A stretch of 64,000 bases of DNA from Caballeronia glebae (lineage in GTDB: Bacteria > Pseudomonadota > Gammaproteobacteria > Burkholderiales > Burkholderiaceae). The DNA is taken from assembly GCF_001545035.1 (NCBI RefSeq), contig NZ_FCOJ02000001.1:186001-250000 (forward strand), read 5' to 3'. The notes beneath the pieces were generated by a model. The model did no database searches and was not told where the DNA came from. It was given only the letters and a program-made list of their open reading frames with translations. Below, piece after piece: positions 29,995-38,729 of this stretch (position 1 is its first letter; each line of letters opens with the position of its first letter). The position numbers and the translations under genes were made by a program.

Positions 29995-30768
29995 ATGGGG
30001 CTTACTTTTGGTTTCAGCGGCATCGTCATCGCGTTCTTCATCTTTATCGTCGCGTCCGCGGTGCGCATTTTCCGCGAGTACGAGCGCGGCGTCGTGTTCA
30101 TGCTCGGGCGCTTCTGGAAAGTGAAAGGGCCGGGGCTCGTGCTGATCATTCCGGTCGTGCAGCAGGTCGTGCGCATGGACTTGCGCACTGTCGTGTTCGA
30201 CGTGCCGCCGCAGGACGTCATCACGCGCGACAACGTGTCGGTGAAGGTGAACGCGGTCGTGTACTTCCGTGTCGTCGATCCGGAAAAGGCGGTGATCCAG
30301 GTCGCGCGTTTTCTCGACGCGACAAGTCAGCTCGCGCAAACCACGCTGCGCGCGATCCTCGGCAAGCACGAGCTCGACGAACTGCTGTCCGAGCGCGAGC
30401 GCCTCAATGCCGATATCCAGCGCGTGCTCGATTCGCAGACGGATGCGTGGGGCATCAAGGTGTCGAACGTCGAGATCAAGGACGTTGATATCAACGAGAC
30501 GATGATCCGCGCAATCGCTCGCCAGGCCGAAGCGGAACGCGAGCGGCGCGCGAAGATCATCCATGCCGAAGGCGAGTTGCAGGCATCGGAGAAACTGCTG
30601 CAAGCGGCGCAAATGCTCGCGCAACAGCCGCAGGCCATGCAGTTGCGCTATCTGCAAACGCTGACCTCGATTGCCGGAGACAAGAACTCGACGATCGTGT
30701 TTCCGGTGCCGGTCGATCTCGTGAGTTCCGTCATCGACCGGCTTACCAAAGGTTCATCGCAAACTTAG
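29995..30768 (+). CDS. slipin/stomatin-family SPFH protein
   Basis: A 257-residue membrane-associated protein. One N-terminal hydrophobic helix ([14 protein letters not shown]) is followed by the SPFH domain ([52 protein letters not shown]) and a coiled-coil rich in Ala/Glu ([23 protein letters not shown]). It would form oligomeric scaffolds in the inner membrane with the NfeD protease upstream. The stop overlaps the stop of the convergent gene. Confidence 0.92.
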   Translation: MGLTFGFSGIVIAFFIFIVASAVRIFREYERGVVFMLGRFWKVKGPGLVLIIPVVQQVVRMDLRTVVFDVPPQDVITRDNVSVKVNAVVYFRVVDPEKAVIQVARFLDATSQLAQTTLRAILGKHELDELLSERERLNADIQRVLDSQTDAWGIKVSNVEIKDVDINETMIRAIARQAEAERERRAKIIHAEGELQASEKLLQAAQMLAQQPQAMQLRYLQTLTSIAGDKNSTIVFPVPVDLVSSVIDRLTKGSSQT

Positions 30769-31301
30769 ACGAGGGCAGGGAAGTCGATCGTCGTGTCGTT
30801 CACGCGGTTCACGAGGTTCGTGAAGTTGATGACGCTCATCGCGAACAGCGTGTCGATCACTTGCGCTTCCGAGTAGCCCGCTTCGCGCACTTCGTTCAGA
30901 CGCGCCGCGTCGATCGTGCCGGTGGAACCCGCGACATGCCGCACGAAGCGCACGAGCGCATCGCGCTTCGCATTGCCGGTCGCTTCGCCCGCGCGAATCT
31001 GCTGCGTTTCCTTCTGCGAGAGCCCGACCATCTTGCCGACGAGCGTATGCGCGGCGGCACAGTAATCACAGCCGGCGAGTTCGCTGACGGCTAGCTTGAT
31101 GGCTTCGACATCGGCCTTGTCGAGGCTGCTCTTCGCGAGAACCGCGTCGCCATTGAGCGTTGCGCCGAGCGCGGCGGGGCTATGCGTGCCGATGGTCGCG
31201 TAAGCGTTCGGCACCTTGCCCGCCGCCTTCTTGATCGCGGCGAAAAGATCGGCGGTTGCGCCCGTTGCTTCATTGACGTTGATTTGAGAAAGACGTGACA
31301 T
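30765..31301 (-). CDS. carboxymuconolactone decarboxylase / AhpD-like protein
   Basis: A 178-residue protein of the CMD/AhpD superfamily. The redox motif GCDYCAAAH (CxxC with the following His) is intact, as in alkylhydroperoxidase AhpD, in the helix [16 protein letters not shown]. This suggests a thiol-dependent peroxidase function rather than lactone decarboxylation. AAGGAG stands before the ATG. The gene is divergent from a LysR regulator, which may control it. Confidence 0.88.
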   Translation of the reverse strand: MSRLSQINVNEATGATADLFAAIKKAAGKVPNAYATIGTHSPAALGATLNGDAVLAKSSLDKADVEAIKLAVSELAGCDYCAAAHTLVGKMVGLSQKETQQIRAGEATGNAKRDALVRFVRHVAGSTGTIDAARLNEVREAGYSEAQVIDTLFAMSVINFTNLVNRVNDTTIDFPALV

Positions 31302-31326
31302 GGTGTGCTCCTTCGTTCAGTGGTGG

Positions 31327-31340
31327 GCCATGTGCATGGC
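31327..31340. promoter_or_regulatory. small palindrome between the AhpD-like and lysR genes
   Basis: GCCATG-TG-CATGGC is a perfect six-base inverted repeat, 26 bases upstream of the AhpD-like start. It contains T-N11-A-like spacing compatible with a LysR site but is short. Confidence 0.3.
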
Positions 31341-31477
31341 ATGGGTTGAACTTTAGGCTCGTGTGTCTCCCGCGTGAATGCTCGCGCGACTCGTAAAACC
31401 GCGCGATCGTCTCAACGTGCGGATACGGCGGCTTCGTGCCATGATCGAGGCTCTTTGCACGCATCGCGAACGCGCAC

Positions 31478-32416
31478 ATGGACTATCTGACGAGCCTGAA
31501 GGTGTTTTGCACGGTGGTCGAAGCGAAGAGCTTCGCGCGTGCGGCCGACATACTCGGCTTGTCGCCGCCCGTTGTTTCGCGGGCCATCGCGGGTCTGGAA
31601 GAACGGCTCGGCAGCCGGCTTTTCCATCGCACGACACGGCAAATCTCGCTGACGGAAACCGCCGAGCGCTTCTTCGCCGACTGCTCGCGTCTGCTCGACG
31701 AACTGCAGGCGATGGAAGAGCGCGCATCAAACCGCGCGAGCGAGGCAACCGGCCTGTTGCGGCTCGTCTCGCACACGACCGTGATGACGAGCCGCTATGC
31801 GCCGCTCGTTGCGAGCTTCAGGCGCGCGCATCCGCACGTGCGCCTCGACGTGACGCTGACGGAGCGGCCCATCGATCTCGTCGGCGAAGGCTACGATCTC
31901 GCGATCGTGCTGCCCTTCATGCTATCGACCGACACGGCCGTCACGCGCCTGCTCGAAACTATTCCGCTCGTGCTCGTCGCGAGTCCCGCGTATCTCGCTC
32001 AACGTCCCGCGCCGCGTCATCCGTCCGAACTCGCCGATCACGTGTTCGTGCCGATGTCCCCGTCGATACGCAAGCCGGCGCTCACATTTCGCATCGGCGG
32101 GGAGGAACTGCGCGTGCCGCTCAATTACGACATCGCGTCGAACAGCGCGGTGTTCAATCGCGAAATGGCCTTGCAGGGCTTCGGTATCGGCGTTCTGCCG
32201 ACGGCGCTCGTCGCGCAGGAGGTCGCGGCGGGGCGGCTCGTCACGCTGCTCGACGCCTACGAGCGTGTCGATTCCGCCATCGAGATTCGTATCGCCTACA
32301 GCACGCGCGCGCTGTTGCCGGCGAAGGTGCGCGCGTTCGTCGAGCACGCGGTGCATTTTTGCGCCGTTGAAAGCATGCTGTCCGACGAGCCGAAAAACCG
32401 GCTCCGAGCCTTGTAG
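31478..32416 (+). CDS. LysR-family transcriptional regulator
   Basis: A 312-residue LysR regulator. The helix-turn-helix is at residues 1-60 (LTSLKVFCTVVEAKSFARAADILGLSPPVVSRAIAGLEERLGSRLFHRTTR) and the remainder is a LysR substrate-binding domain of the CrgA/AaeR type with DLAIVLPF. It is divergent from the AhpD-like gene and followed in the same direction by the efflux operon, 135 bases on; either could be its target. Confidence 0.92.
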   Translation: MDYLTSLKVFCTVVEAKSFARAADILGLSPPVVSRAIAGLEERLGSRLFHRTTRQISLTETAERFFADCSRLLDELQAMEERASNRASEATGLLRLVSHTTVMTSRYAPLVASFRRAHPHVRLDVTLTERPIDLVGEGYDLAIVLPFMLSTDTAVTRLLETIPLVLVASPAYLAQRPAPRHPSELADHVFVPMSPSIRKPALTFRIGGEELRVPLNYDIASNSAVFNREMALQGFGIGVLPTALVAQEVAAGRLVTLLDAYERVDSAIEIRIAYSTRALLPAKVRAFVEHAVHFCAVESMLSDEPKNRLRAL

Positions 32417-32482
32417 CGCAAGGCTCAGCGCGATTCTTTCCGCCCGCGTCATTCATTCATGCGCGCCGTGACGGTTGACTTG

Positions 32483-32494
32483 GTGCATATGCAC
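32483..32494. repeat. palindrome GTGCATATGCAC, copy 1
   Basis: This perfect 12-base palindrome occurs here and again 69 bases downstream, in front of the efflux genes. A TTGACT box (32475-32480) lies directly upstream. It is a candidate operator. Confidence 0.55.
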
Positions 32495-32551
32495 AACTAG
32501 TCTTCCGGGCTATGACGGGCAGCGCATTCGCCCTTTCCTTCAATTTATATT

Positions 32552-32563
32552 GTGCATATGCAC
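32552..32563. promoter_or_regulatory. palindrome GTGCATATGCAC, copy 2
   Basis: The second identical copy overlaps the end of TATATT (32546-32551), a possible -10, and lies just before the coding start of the membrane-fusion gene. Bound repressor here would block the promoter. Confidence 0.55.
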
Positions 32564-32575
32564 TATAAATCGCAA

Positions 32576-33667
32576 ATGACGACTCCAATGACGAATATTC
32601 CTTCGGTAGCGGCGCCGGCGCTCGCGCGGCCGGCGCGCAAGATTCCCTGGATGCTGTTCGCGCTCGGCCTGGTCGGGCTCGTGCTGGTCGCGGCGGCGAC
32701 GTATTGGGCGCTCGTGTTGCGCTTCATTCAAACGACCGACGATGCCTACGTCGGCGGCGACGTCACCGTGCTCGCGCCGAAGGTGAACGGCTTCGTCGCC
32801 GATGTGCTCGTGCAGGACAATCAGCGCGTGAAGGCGGGTCAGGTTCTGATCCGCCTCGACGCGCGCGATTACGATGCGCGTCTCGCGCAGGCCGACGCCG
32901 AATTGTCGGGCGCGCGCGCGGCGGTGGTCGAATTGCAGGCGAAGGACGCATTGCAGGCGGCGGTCATCAATCAGCAGCAGGCGGAAGTACGCGCGTCGTC
33001 CGCCGAACTCACGCGAACCGGGCAAGACCGTGTGCGCTATCGCGAACTCGTGAAAGACGATGCGGTGTCGAACCAAATCGTCGAACGCGCCGATGCCGAC
33101 TACACGAAGGCGCAGGCGGCGGTGGATCGCAGCGGCGCGTCGCTCGTGGCGGCGAAGCGGCAACTGAGCGTGATCGAAGCCCAGATCGCGGATGCGCAGG
33201 CGCGCGTCGCGACGGCGGAAGCGTCGCGGCGTGTCGCGGAGCTGAACGTGGAGTACACGACGATCCGCTCGCCCGTCGATGGCTACGTCGGCAATCGCAC
33301 GGCGCGCGTGGGCGTGCTCGCGAACGTGGGCACGTCGCTCCTGACCATCGTTCCGTCGACGGGCCTTTGGGTCGATGCGAACTTCAAGGAAGATCAACTG
33401 AAGAAGATGCGCGCGGGCGACGAAGCCGACGTCGAGCTCGATGCGTCGAGCGTGCCGCTAACTGGCCACGTCGAAAGCCTCGCGCCCGCGACCGGCGCCA
33501 CCTTCAGCGTGCTGCCCGCCGAGAACGCGACAGGCAACTTCACGAAGATCGTGCAGCGCGTGCCGGTGCGCATCCGGCTCGATGTGCCGAAGGGCATGGA
33601 ATCCGTGCTGCGTCCGGGACTGTCCGCGACGGTCAAGGTTCATCTCGGCCGGCAGTCGAACGGCTGA
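32576..33667 (+). CDS. emrA: EmrA/HlyD-type membrane fusion protein of an efflux pump
   Basis: A periplasmic adaptor of about 363 residues. It has one N-terminal membrane helix (WMLFALGLVGLVLVAAATYWAL), the biotinyl-lipoyl motif around TDDAYVGGDVTVLAPKVNGFVADVLVQDNQRVKAG, an alpha-helical hairpin rich in Ala/Gln, and the second lipoyl half YTTIRSPVDGYVGNRTARVG. It links EmrB to the outer-membrane factor. I prefer ATG 32576 (or 32588) over a GTG at 32552 because the latter lies in the operator palindrome; no start has a strong ribosome site. Confidence 0.88.
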   Translation: MTTPMTNIPSVAAPALARPARKIPWMLFALGLVGLVLVAAATYWALVLRFIQTTDDAYVGGDVTVLAPKVNGFVADVLVQDNQRVKAGQVLIRLDARDYDARLAQADAELSGARAAVVELQAKDALQAAVINQQQAEVRASSAELTRTGQDRVRYRELVKDDAVSNQIVERADADYTKAQAAVDRSGASLVAAKRQLSVIEAQIADAQARVATAEASRRVAELNVEYTTIRSPVDGYVGNRTARVGVLANVGTSLLTIVPSTGLWVDANFKEDQLKKMRAGDEADVELDASSVPLTGHVESLAPATGATFSVLPAENATGNFTKIVQRVPVRIRLDVPKGMESVLRPGLSATVKVHLGRQSNG

Positions 33668-33677
33668 GGAGCGCGCG

Positions 33678-35252
33678 ATGACACACACCATTCCTTCCGA
33701 TCCCGCGAGCCAGCCGATCCGGCAGCGCGTGTTCGCCTTCGCGCTGATGTGCCTCGGCTTCTTCATGGCGACGCTCGATATCCAGATCGTCGCGTCGTCG
33801 CTGAAGGACATCGGCGGCGGATTGTCCGCGAGCCAGGACGAGTTGTCCTGGGTGCAGACGTCGTATCTGATCGCCGAGATTCTCGTCATACCGATGTCGG
33901 GCTGGCTCTCGAAAGTATTCTCCACGCGCTGGCTGTTCGTCGCATCGGCGGTCGGCTTCACGATCACGAGCATGCTGTGCGGCATGGCGTGGGACATCAA
34001 TTCGATGATCCTCTTTCGCGGCTTGCAAGGCGCGCTCGGCGCCGCGATGATCCCGACCGTGTTCACGACCGCCTTCGTGCTGTTCCCCGGCAAGCAACGA
34101 TTGATTGCATCGACAACTATCGGCGCGCTGGCGTCGCTCGCGCCCGCGGTCGGACCGGTGATCGGCGGCTGGATCACCGATCAATGGTCGTGGCACTGGC
34201 TCTTCTATCTGAACGTGGTGCCGGGTCTCGTCGTCGCGTTGCTTGTGCCGAAGTACGTGCACGTGGACGAACCCAATCTTTCGCTGCTGAAAAAGGGCGA
34301 TTACATCGGCATCGTCCTGATGTCGGGCTTTCTCGGTTGTCTGGAATACGTGCTCGAAGAAGGGCCGCGCAAGAACTGGTTCGGCGACGACGTGATCATC
34401 GCGTGTGCATGGATCTCGGGGATCTGCGGCTTCCTGTTCCTCGTGCATGCGTTCACCGCGAAGGACCCGGTCGTCGATCTGCGCGCGCTCGCGGTGCGCA
34501 ACTTCGCCATCGGCAGTCTGCTGTCGTTCGTGACGGGCGTCGGCATTTTCGTGTCGGTGTTTCTGACGCCAGTGTTCCTCGCGCGCGTGCGCGGCTTCGA
34601 TTCGCTGCATACGGGCCTCGCGCTGCTTTCCGTCGGCTGTTTTCAGTTGCTTTCCATCGGCGTGTACGCCTTCGCGTCGCGCTTTATCGACATGCGCGTG
34701 CTGCTCGCATTCGGTCTGGTTTGCTTCGGCGCGGGCTGCTACTTCTATACGCCATTGACGCACGATTGGGGCTGGCAACAGTTCCTGCTGCCGCAGGCGC
34801 TGCGCGGCATCGGTCAGCAATTCGCGGTGCCGCCCATCGTGACGATGGCGCTCGGTTCGCTGCCGCCGTCGCGGCTGAAATCGGCGAGCGGGCTGTTCAA
34901 TCTGATGCGCAATCTCGGCGGCGCCATCGGTATCGCGGTGAGCGCGACGATGCTCAACGACCGCCTCAACCTGCATTACCTGCATCTGAGCGAGAGCGTG
35001 ACGATCGGCCGCCCGGTCGTCGACGACATGATCGCGCGCAGCTCGGCGCATCTCGCTTCCGTCGCGGGCGACGCGTTGAATGCATCGCAGGCGGGCCTTG
35101 CTTCGCTGCATGCGCTCGTGATGCGCGAAGCCCTCGTGCTGACCTTCGCCGATTGCTTCTACGTGCTCGCGCTGTGTTTCCTCTTCGGCCTGATGACCGT
35201 GATGTTCGCGAAGCCGATCACGAGCGCGCCGCCTTCGTCCGATGCGCATTGA
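33678..35252 (+). CDS. emrB: EmrB-type DHA2 family drug:H+ antiporter
   Basis: A 524-residue membrane transporter with 14 predicted helices. MATLDIQIVASSLKDIGGGLSASQDELSWVQTSYLIAEI is the DHA2 N-terminal signature and LAPAVGPVIGGWITDQWSWHWLFYLN is motif C. GAGGAGCG precedes ATG 33678. It exports toxic compounds from the cytoplasm or membrane through EmrA and the outer-membrane factor encoded on either side. Substrate unknown. Confidence 0.92.
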   Translation: MTHTIPSDPASQPIRQRVFAFALMCLGFFMATLDIQIVASSLKDIGGGLSASQDELSWVQTSYLIAEILVIPMSGWLSKVFSTRWLFVASAVGFTITSMLCGMAWDINSMILFRGLQGALGAAMIPTVFTTAFVLFPGKQRLIASTTIGALASLAPAVGPVIGGWITDQWSWHWLFYLNVVPGLVVALLVPKYVHVDEPNLSLLKKGDYIGIVLMSGFLGCLEYVLEEGPRKNWFGDDVIIACAWISGICGFLFLVHAFTAKDPVVDLRALAVRNFAIGSLLSFVTGVGIFVSVFLTPVFLARVRGFDSLHTGLALLSVGCFQLLSIGVYAFASRFIDMRVLLAFGLVCFGAGCYFYTPLTHDWGWQQFLLPQALRGIGQQFAVPPIVTMALGSLPPSRLKSASGLFNLMRNLGGAIGIAVSATMLNDRLNLHYLHLSESVTIGRPVVDDMIARSSAHLASVAGDALNASQAGLASLHALVMREALVLTFADCFYVLALCFLFGLMTVMFAKPITSAPPSSDAH

Positions 35253-35279
35253 ACCGGGCCTTATCTGGATGCTTCGATC

Positions 35280-36740
35280 ATGAAGAAACTTCTCGTTGCA
35301 ATACTTGCTGGTGTGACCGCTTCGATGCTCGCCGCGTGCGCAGTGCAGCCCGCCACACACGCCGAACTTCCCGCGACGGTCAACGCGACCGCGCCCGCAG
35401 ACTGGAGCGTCGATGTGCCGAAGCAGGCCGTCGATCCCACTGCATGGTGGAGTCAGTTCAACGATCCGGTGATGCACGAACTAGTCGCGGCCGTGCTCGA
35501 CGACAACCTCGATGTTCAGGCTGCCGTCGAGCGCGTGAAGCAGGCGCAAGCGCTCACGACGCAACGTCGCGCGGCGCTGCTCCCGCAACTCGATGCGAAC
35601 GCGGGCGGAGCCTACACGCGCCAGAACACGCCGCCGCCACTCGGCTACGTAAAGCAGGCGGGCTTCGGCCTGGCGTTGAGCTGGACGCCTGACGTGTTCG
35701 GCGGCGAGCGGCTGGAATTGCTGGCGTCGCAGGCGCAACTCGTCGGCCGTGAACACGCGGCGGATCAGGTCAGGCTCGCGCTCGCCGCTAACACGGCCGC
35801 CGCGTATGTCGATTTGCGCTGGGCTCAGGCGGAACTTAAAATACTTCAGGATAACGAAGAGATTCGCGAACGCGCGTTAAAGCTCACGCAACGTCGCCTG
35901 CAATATGGCCTGTCGACAAAGCTCGATGTCGCGCGCGCGCAGAATCAACTGAGCGATCTGCAATCGCGCATTCCGCGCACACAGACGACGATCCAGCATC
36001 AGTTGAGTCTGATCGCCGTGTATTCGGGTCGCACGCCGGAGTCCATCGACAAGCTGACGCTCGCGAATGCGGGCGCGATGCCCATGATTCCCGTGCCCGC
36101 GAGCGGCGTGCCGCAGATGCTGCCGTCGGATGCCCTGTTGCGCCGCCCCGATGTGCTCGTAGCTTATGCGAACGTGCAGCAGCGCGCGGCGGAAGTGGGC
36201 GTCGCGCGCGCGGAGCGCTATCCGAAGTTTTCGCTGCGATTGTCGGATGGCTTGCTGGCGTCGTCGTATCTCGGCTTGCCGACGTTGACCGATAACCTCT
36301 TCTCCGCGGCCATCAACGCGACGAGCCCGATTTTCAACGCGGGACGCATCACGGCGGAGATCGGGCAGAACGAGAGCAAGATGCGCGAGTCGGAACTGCA
36401 TCTGCGTCAGACGATGCTCGAAGCGCTGAAGGATGTCGAAGATACGCGCAGCGATCTCGTCAGCAGGACCGAATCGACGGCGCGCCTCACCGATGCGCTC
36501 TCCGCGTCGGGTCAATCGCTCACGCTGTCGACGCAGTTGTACAAGGGCGGCGCGGCCAGCTTTCTCGATGTGCTCGACGCGCAGCAATCCTATCTGCGCG
36601 ACGCGGATGCGTTGAATCAATCGAAGCGTGAACACGCACTGGCCGCCGTGGCGCTTTATCGTTCGCTCGGTGGCGGCTGGAGCGTGACCGGTGACGACGT
36701 GATCCAGACCGCCAGCGATAAAACGGAGACGACGAAATGA
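35280..36740 (+). CDS. outer-membrane efflux lipoprotein (NodT/OprM family)
   Basis: A 486-residue TolC-like outer-membrane factor. The signal peptide ends with a lipobox, LAAC at residues 17-20, so it should be lipidated. Two repeats of the OEP domain are seen, each with long helices (for example ALTTQRRAALLPQLDANAGG and QYGLSTKLDVARAQNQLSDLQ; LYKGGAASFLDVLDAQQSYL). It completes the tripartite pump with EmrA and EmrB. Its stop overlaps the thioesterase start by ATGA. Confidence 0.9.
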   Translation: MKKLLVAILAGVTASMLAACAVQPATHAELPATVNATAPADWSVDVPKQAVDPTAWWSQFNDPVMHELVAAVLDDNLDVQAAVERVKQAQALTTQRRAALLPQLDANAGGAYTRQNTPPPLGYVKQAGFGLALSWTPDVFGGERLELLASQAQLVGREHAADQVRLALAANTAAAYVDLRWAQAELKILQDNEEIRERALKLTQRRLQYGLSTKLDVARAQNQLSDLQSRIPRTQTTIQHQLSLIAVYSGRTPESIDKLTLANAGAMPMIPVPASGVPQMLPSDALLRRPDVLVAYANVQQRAAEVGVARAERYPKFSLRLSDGLLASSYLGLPTLTDNLFSAAINATSPIFNAGRITAEIGQNESKMRESELHLRQTMLEALKDVEDTRSDLVSRTESTARLTDALSASGQSLTLSTQLYKGGAASFLDVLDAQQSYLRDADALNQSKREHALAAVALYRSLGGGWSVTGDDVIQTASDKTETTK

Positions 36741-37186
36741 GCCTGATCGAAGAAACGGCCGCCGGCCTCGACGGTCTCGCGCAACTGCGCAAGCTGATCG
36801 CATGCGGGCGCAAGCCGGGCATTCTGGTATCGCTGGATTTCGAATTCATCGAAGTCGAAGCGGGCAGGGCGGTGTTCGCGGGCATACCCGGCGATCACGC
36901 GTATAACCCGATCGGCACCGTACACGGCGGCTACGCGGCTACGCTGCTCGATTCGGCATGCGGCTGCTCGGTGCATTCATGCCTGACCGCGACGCAAGCC
37001 TATACGACGCTCGAATTGAAGGTCGCCTATCACAAGGCGCTCACGCGCGATTCGGGGTTCTTGCGCGCGGAGGGACGCGTGTTGTCGATCGGACGGCGTG
37101 CCGCGTTCGCCGAAGCGACGCTCAAAGACGCGAGCGGCCGATTGTTCGCCTCGGCGACATCGACGTTGCTCGTGATGGAACGATAA
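36737..37186 (+). CDS. PaaI-family hotdog thioesterase
   Basis: A 149-residue acyl-CoA thioesterase-like protein with the hotdog signature NPIGTVHGGYAATLLDSACG, including the conserved HGG and Asp, and YTTLELKVAYHKALTRDSG. It would hydrolyse a CoA thioester in the cytoplasm. The ATG overlaps the stop of the efflux lipoprotein, so it is the last gene of the efflux operon. This association suggests handling of an aromatic or acyl compound that the pump also exports (inference). Confidence 0.88.
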   Translation: MSLIEETAAGLDGLAQLRKLIACGRKPGILVSLDFEFIEVEAGRAVFAGIPGDHAYNPIGTVHGGYAATLLDSACGCSVHSCLTATQAYTTLELKVAYHKALTRDSGFLRAEGRVLSIGRRAAFAEATLKDASGRLFASATSTLLVMER

Positions 37187-37229
37187 AAAACCCGGCTTCT
37201 CGTTGCGATTCTGATCGTGAGAAGCCGGG
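37185..37229 (-). terminator. terminator of the aminotransferase gene
   Basis: Read on the minus strand, an 11-base perfect stem (CCCGGCTTCTC at 37219-37229 with its complement at 37191-37201) is followed by six thymines (37190-37185). It overlaps the stop of the convergent thioesterase gene. Confidence 0.85.
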
Positions 37230-37253
37230 CTGTCCGAGCGCGCGTGAAGCCGC

Positions 37254-38582
37254 TTATTTCACGCTTTCCAGCGCCTTTCTCACGGTGCCGAAGAGCTGAT
37301 CGATCTGATCGTCTTCGATGATGAGCGGCGGCGAGAACGCGAGGATATCGCCGGTGTAACGCACGAGCACGCCCGCCTCGAAGCACTTGACGAACACTTC
37401 ATAGGCGCGCGCGCCGGGCGCGCCGTCGCGCGAATCGAGCTCGATGCCCGCGACGAGTCCGAGATTGCGGATGTCCTTGACGTACGGCGCATCGCGCAGC
37501 GCGTGTGCGGCGCTTTCGAACTTCTCGGCCTTCGATGCCGCGCGCTCGAACAGCTTGTCGCGCCGATACAGATCGAGCGTCGCGATTGCGGCGGCGGTCG
37601 CGACCGGGTGCGCCGAATACGTGTAGCCGTGGAACAGTTCGATGGCGTTGGCCGCGCCCGCGTTGACGACCGTGTCGTGCACGTTGCGATGCGCGGCGAC
37701 GGCGCCCAGCGGAATCGTCGCGTTGTTGATTGCCTTGGCCATCGTGATGAGGTCGGGGCTCACGCCGAAGTACTCGCTCGCCGTGGCCTTGCCGAGACGT
37801 CCAAAGCCGGTGATGACTTCATCGAAGATCAAAAGAATGCCGTACTTCGTGCAGATGTCGCGCAGTTTCTGCAGATAGCCTTGCGGCGGCACGAGCACGC
37901 CCGTGGAACCGGCGAGCGGCTCGACGATCACGGCCGCGATGGTCGACGGATCGTGCAGCGCGACGATGCGCTCCAGGTCATCGGCGAGATGGTCGCCCCA
38001 CGCGGGCTGGCCCTTCGTAAACGCGTTGTGCGCAAGATCGTGCGTATGCGGCAGATGATCGATCGATGGCAGCAGCGCGCCCGAGAACGTCTTGCGGTTC
38101 GGCGCGATGCCGCCGACCGAGATGCCGCCGAAGCCGACGCCGTGATAGCCGCGCTCGCGGCCGATCAGACGCGTGCGCTGGCCTTCGCCGCGTGCGCGAT
38201 GATAGGCGAGCGCGATTTTCAGTGCCGTATCGACCGACTCGGAGCCCGAATTCGTGAAGAAGATGCGGTCGAGACCTTCGGGCATCAGACCGGCGACCTT
38301 GGTCGCGGCTTCGAATGCGAGCGGATGGCCCATCTGGAAGGTCGGCGCGAAGTCGAGCGTCGAAAGCGCCTTCTGCACCGCGTCGACGATCTCGTCCCGG
38401 CAATGGCCCGCGTTCACGCACCAGAGACCCGCGGTGCCGTCGAGCACTTCACGGCCATCGGACGAGCGGTAATACATGCCTTTGGCGCTTTCCAGGAGGC
38501 GCGGCGCGGCCTTGAACTGGCGATTGGCGGTGAACGGCATCCAGAACGACGAGAGGTCTTCGATCACGGGGCGAGCATTCAT
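37254..38582 (-). CDS. omega-amino acid--pyruvate aminotransferase (beta-alanine type)
   Basis: A 442-residue class III PLP transaminase. SFWMPFTANRQFK at the start, FFTNSGSESVDTALK, GRERGYHGVGFGGISVGG, LLIFDEVITGFGR and the PLP lysine in ITMAKAINNATIPLGAV match beta-alanine--pyruvate transaminases. It would convert beta-alanine plus pyruvate to malonate semialdehyde plus alanine. Beta-alanine is the product of the pyrimidine operon at 17-24 kb. It is divergent from a MocR regulator whose likely sites lie in the shared region. Confidence 0.91.
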   Translation of the reverse strand: MNARPVIEDLSSFWMPFTANRQFKAAPRLLESAKGMYYRSSDGREVLDGTAGLWCVNAGHCRDEIVDAVQKALSTLDFAPTFQMGHPLAFEAATKVAGLMPEGLDRIFFTNSGSESVDTALKIALAYHRARGEGQRTRLIGRERGYHGVGFGGISVGGIAPNRKTFSGALLPSIDHLPHTHDLAHNAFTKGQPAWGDHLADDLERIVALHDPSTIAAVIVEPLAGSTGVLVPPQGYLQKLRDICTKYGILLIFDEVITGFGRLGKATASEYFGVSPDLITMAKAINNATIPLGAVAAHRNVHDTVVNAGAANAIELFHGYTYSAHPVATAAAIATLDLYRRDKLFERAASKAEKFESAAHALRDAPYVKDIRNLGLVAGIELDSRDGAPGARAYEVFVKCFEAGVLVRYTGDILAFSPPLIIEDDQIDQLFGTVRKALESVK

Positions 38583-38607
38583 TACGGGTCTCCTGAAGAA
38601 GTACGGC

Positions 38608-38691
38608 CACTGTATTCCTCGGCAAAATTGCGCGGCATAGACAGTTGCTTTACTGCGCTGCTAACTGTGCTGGCAAAATGCTGAAAACTGT
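38608..38691. promoter_or_regulatory. cluster of AACTGT half-sites, likely MocR box
   Basis: Four half-sites occur in the divergent region: CACTGT (38608-38613), ACAGTT inverted (38641-38646), AACTGT (38663-38668) and AACTGT (38686-38691). The last three are 22-23 bases apart, two helical turns. GGCAAAAT is also repeated (38621, 38672). MocR regulators bind such direct repeats at their divergent target genes. Confidence 0.55.
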
Positions 38692-38729
38692 ATTGGTCGG
38701 CGCGCTTTGGCCGCGCTATTCTCGAAGCC

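Noticed and set aside
32552..32575. GTG start for emrA
   Set aside because: It lies within the duplicated palindrome at the promoter, so translation from there is unlikely; a later ATG is preferred.
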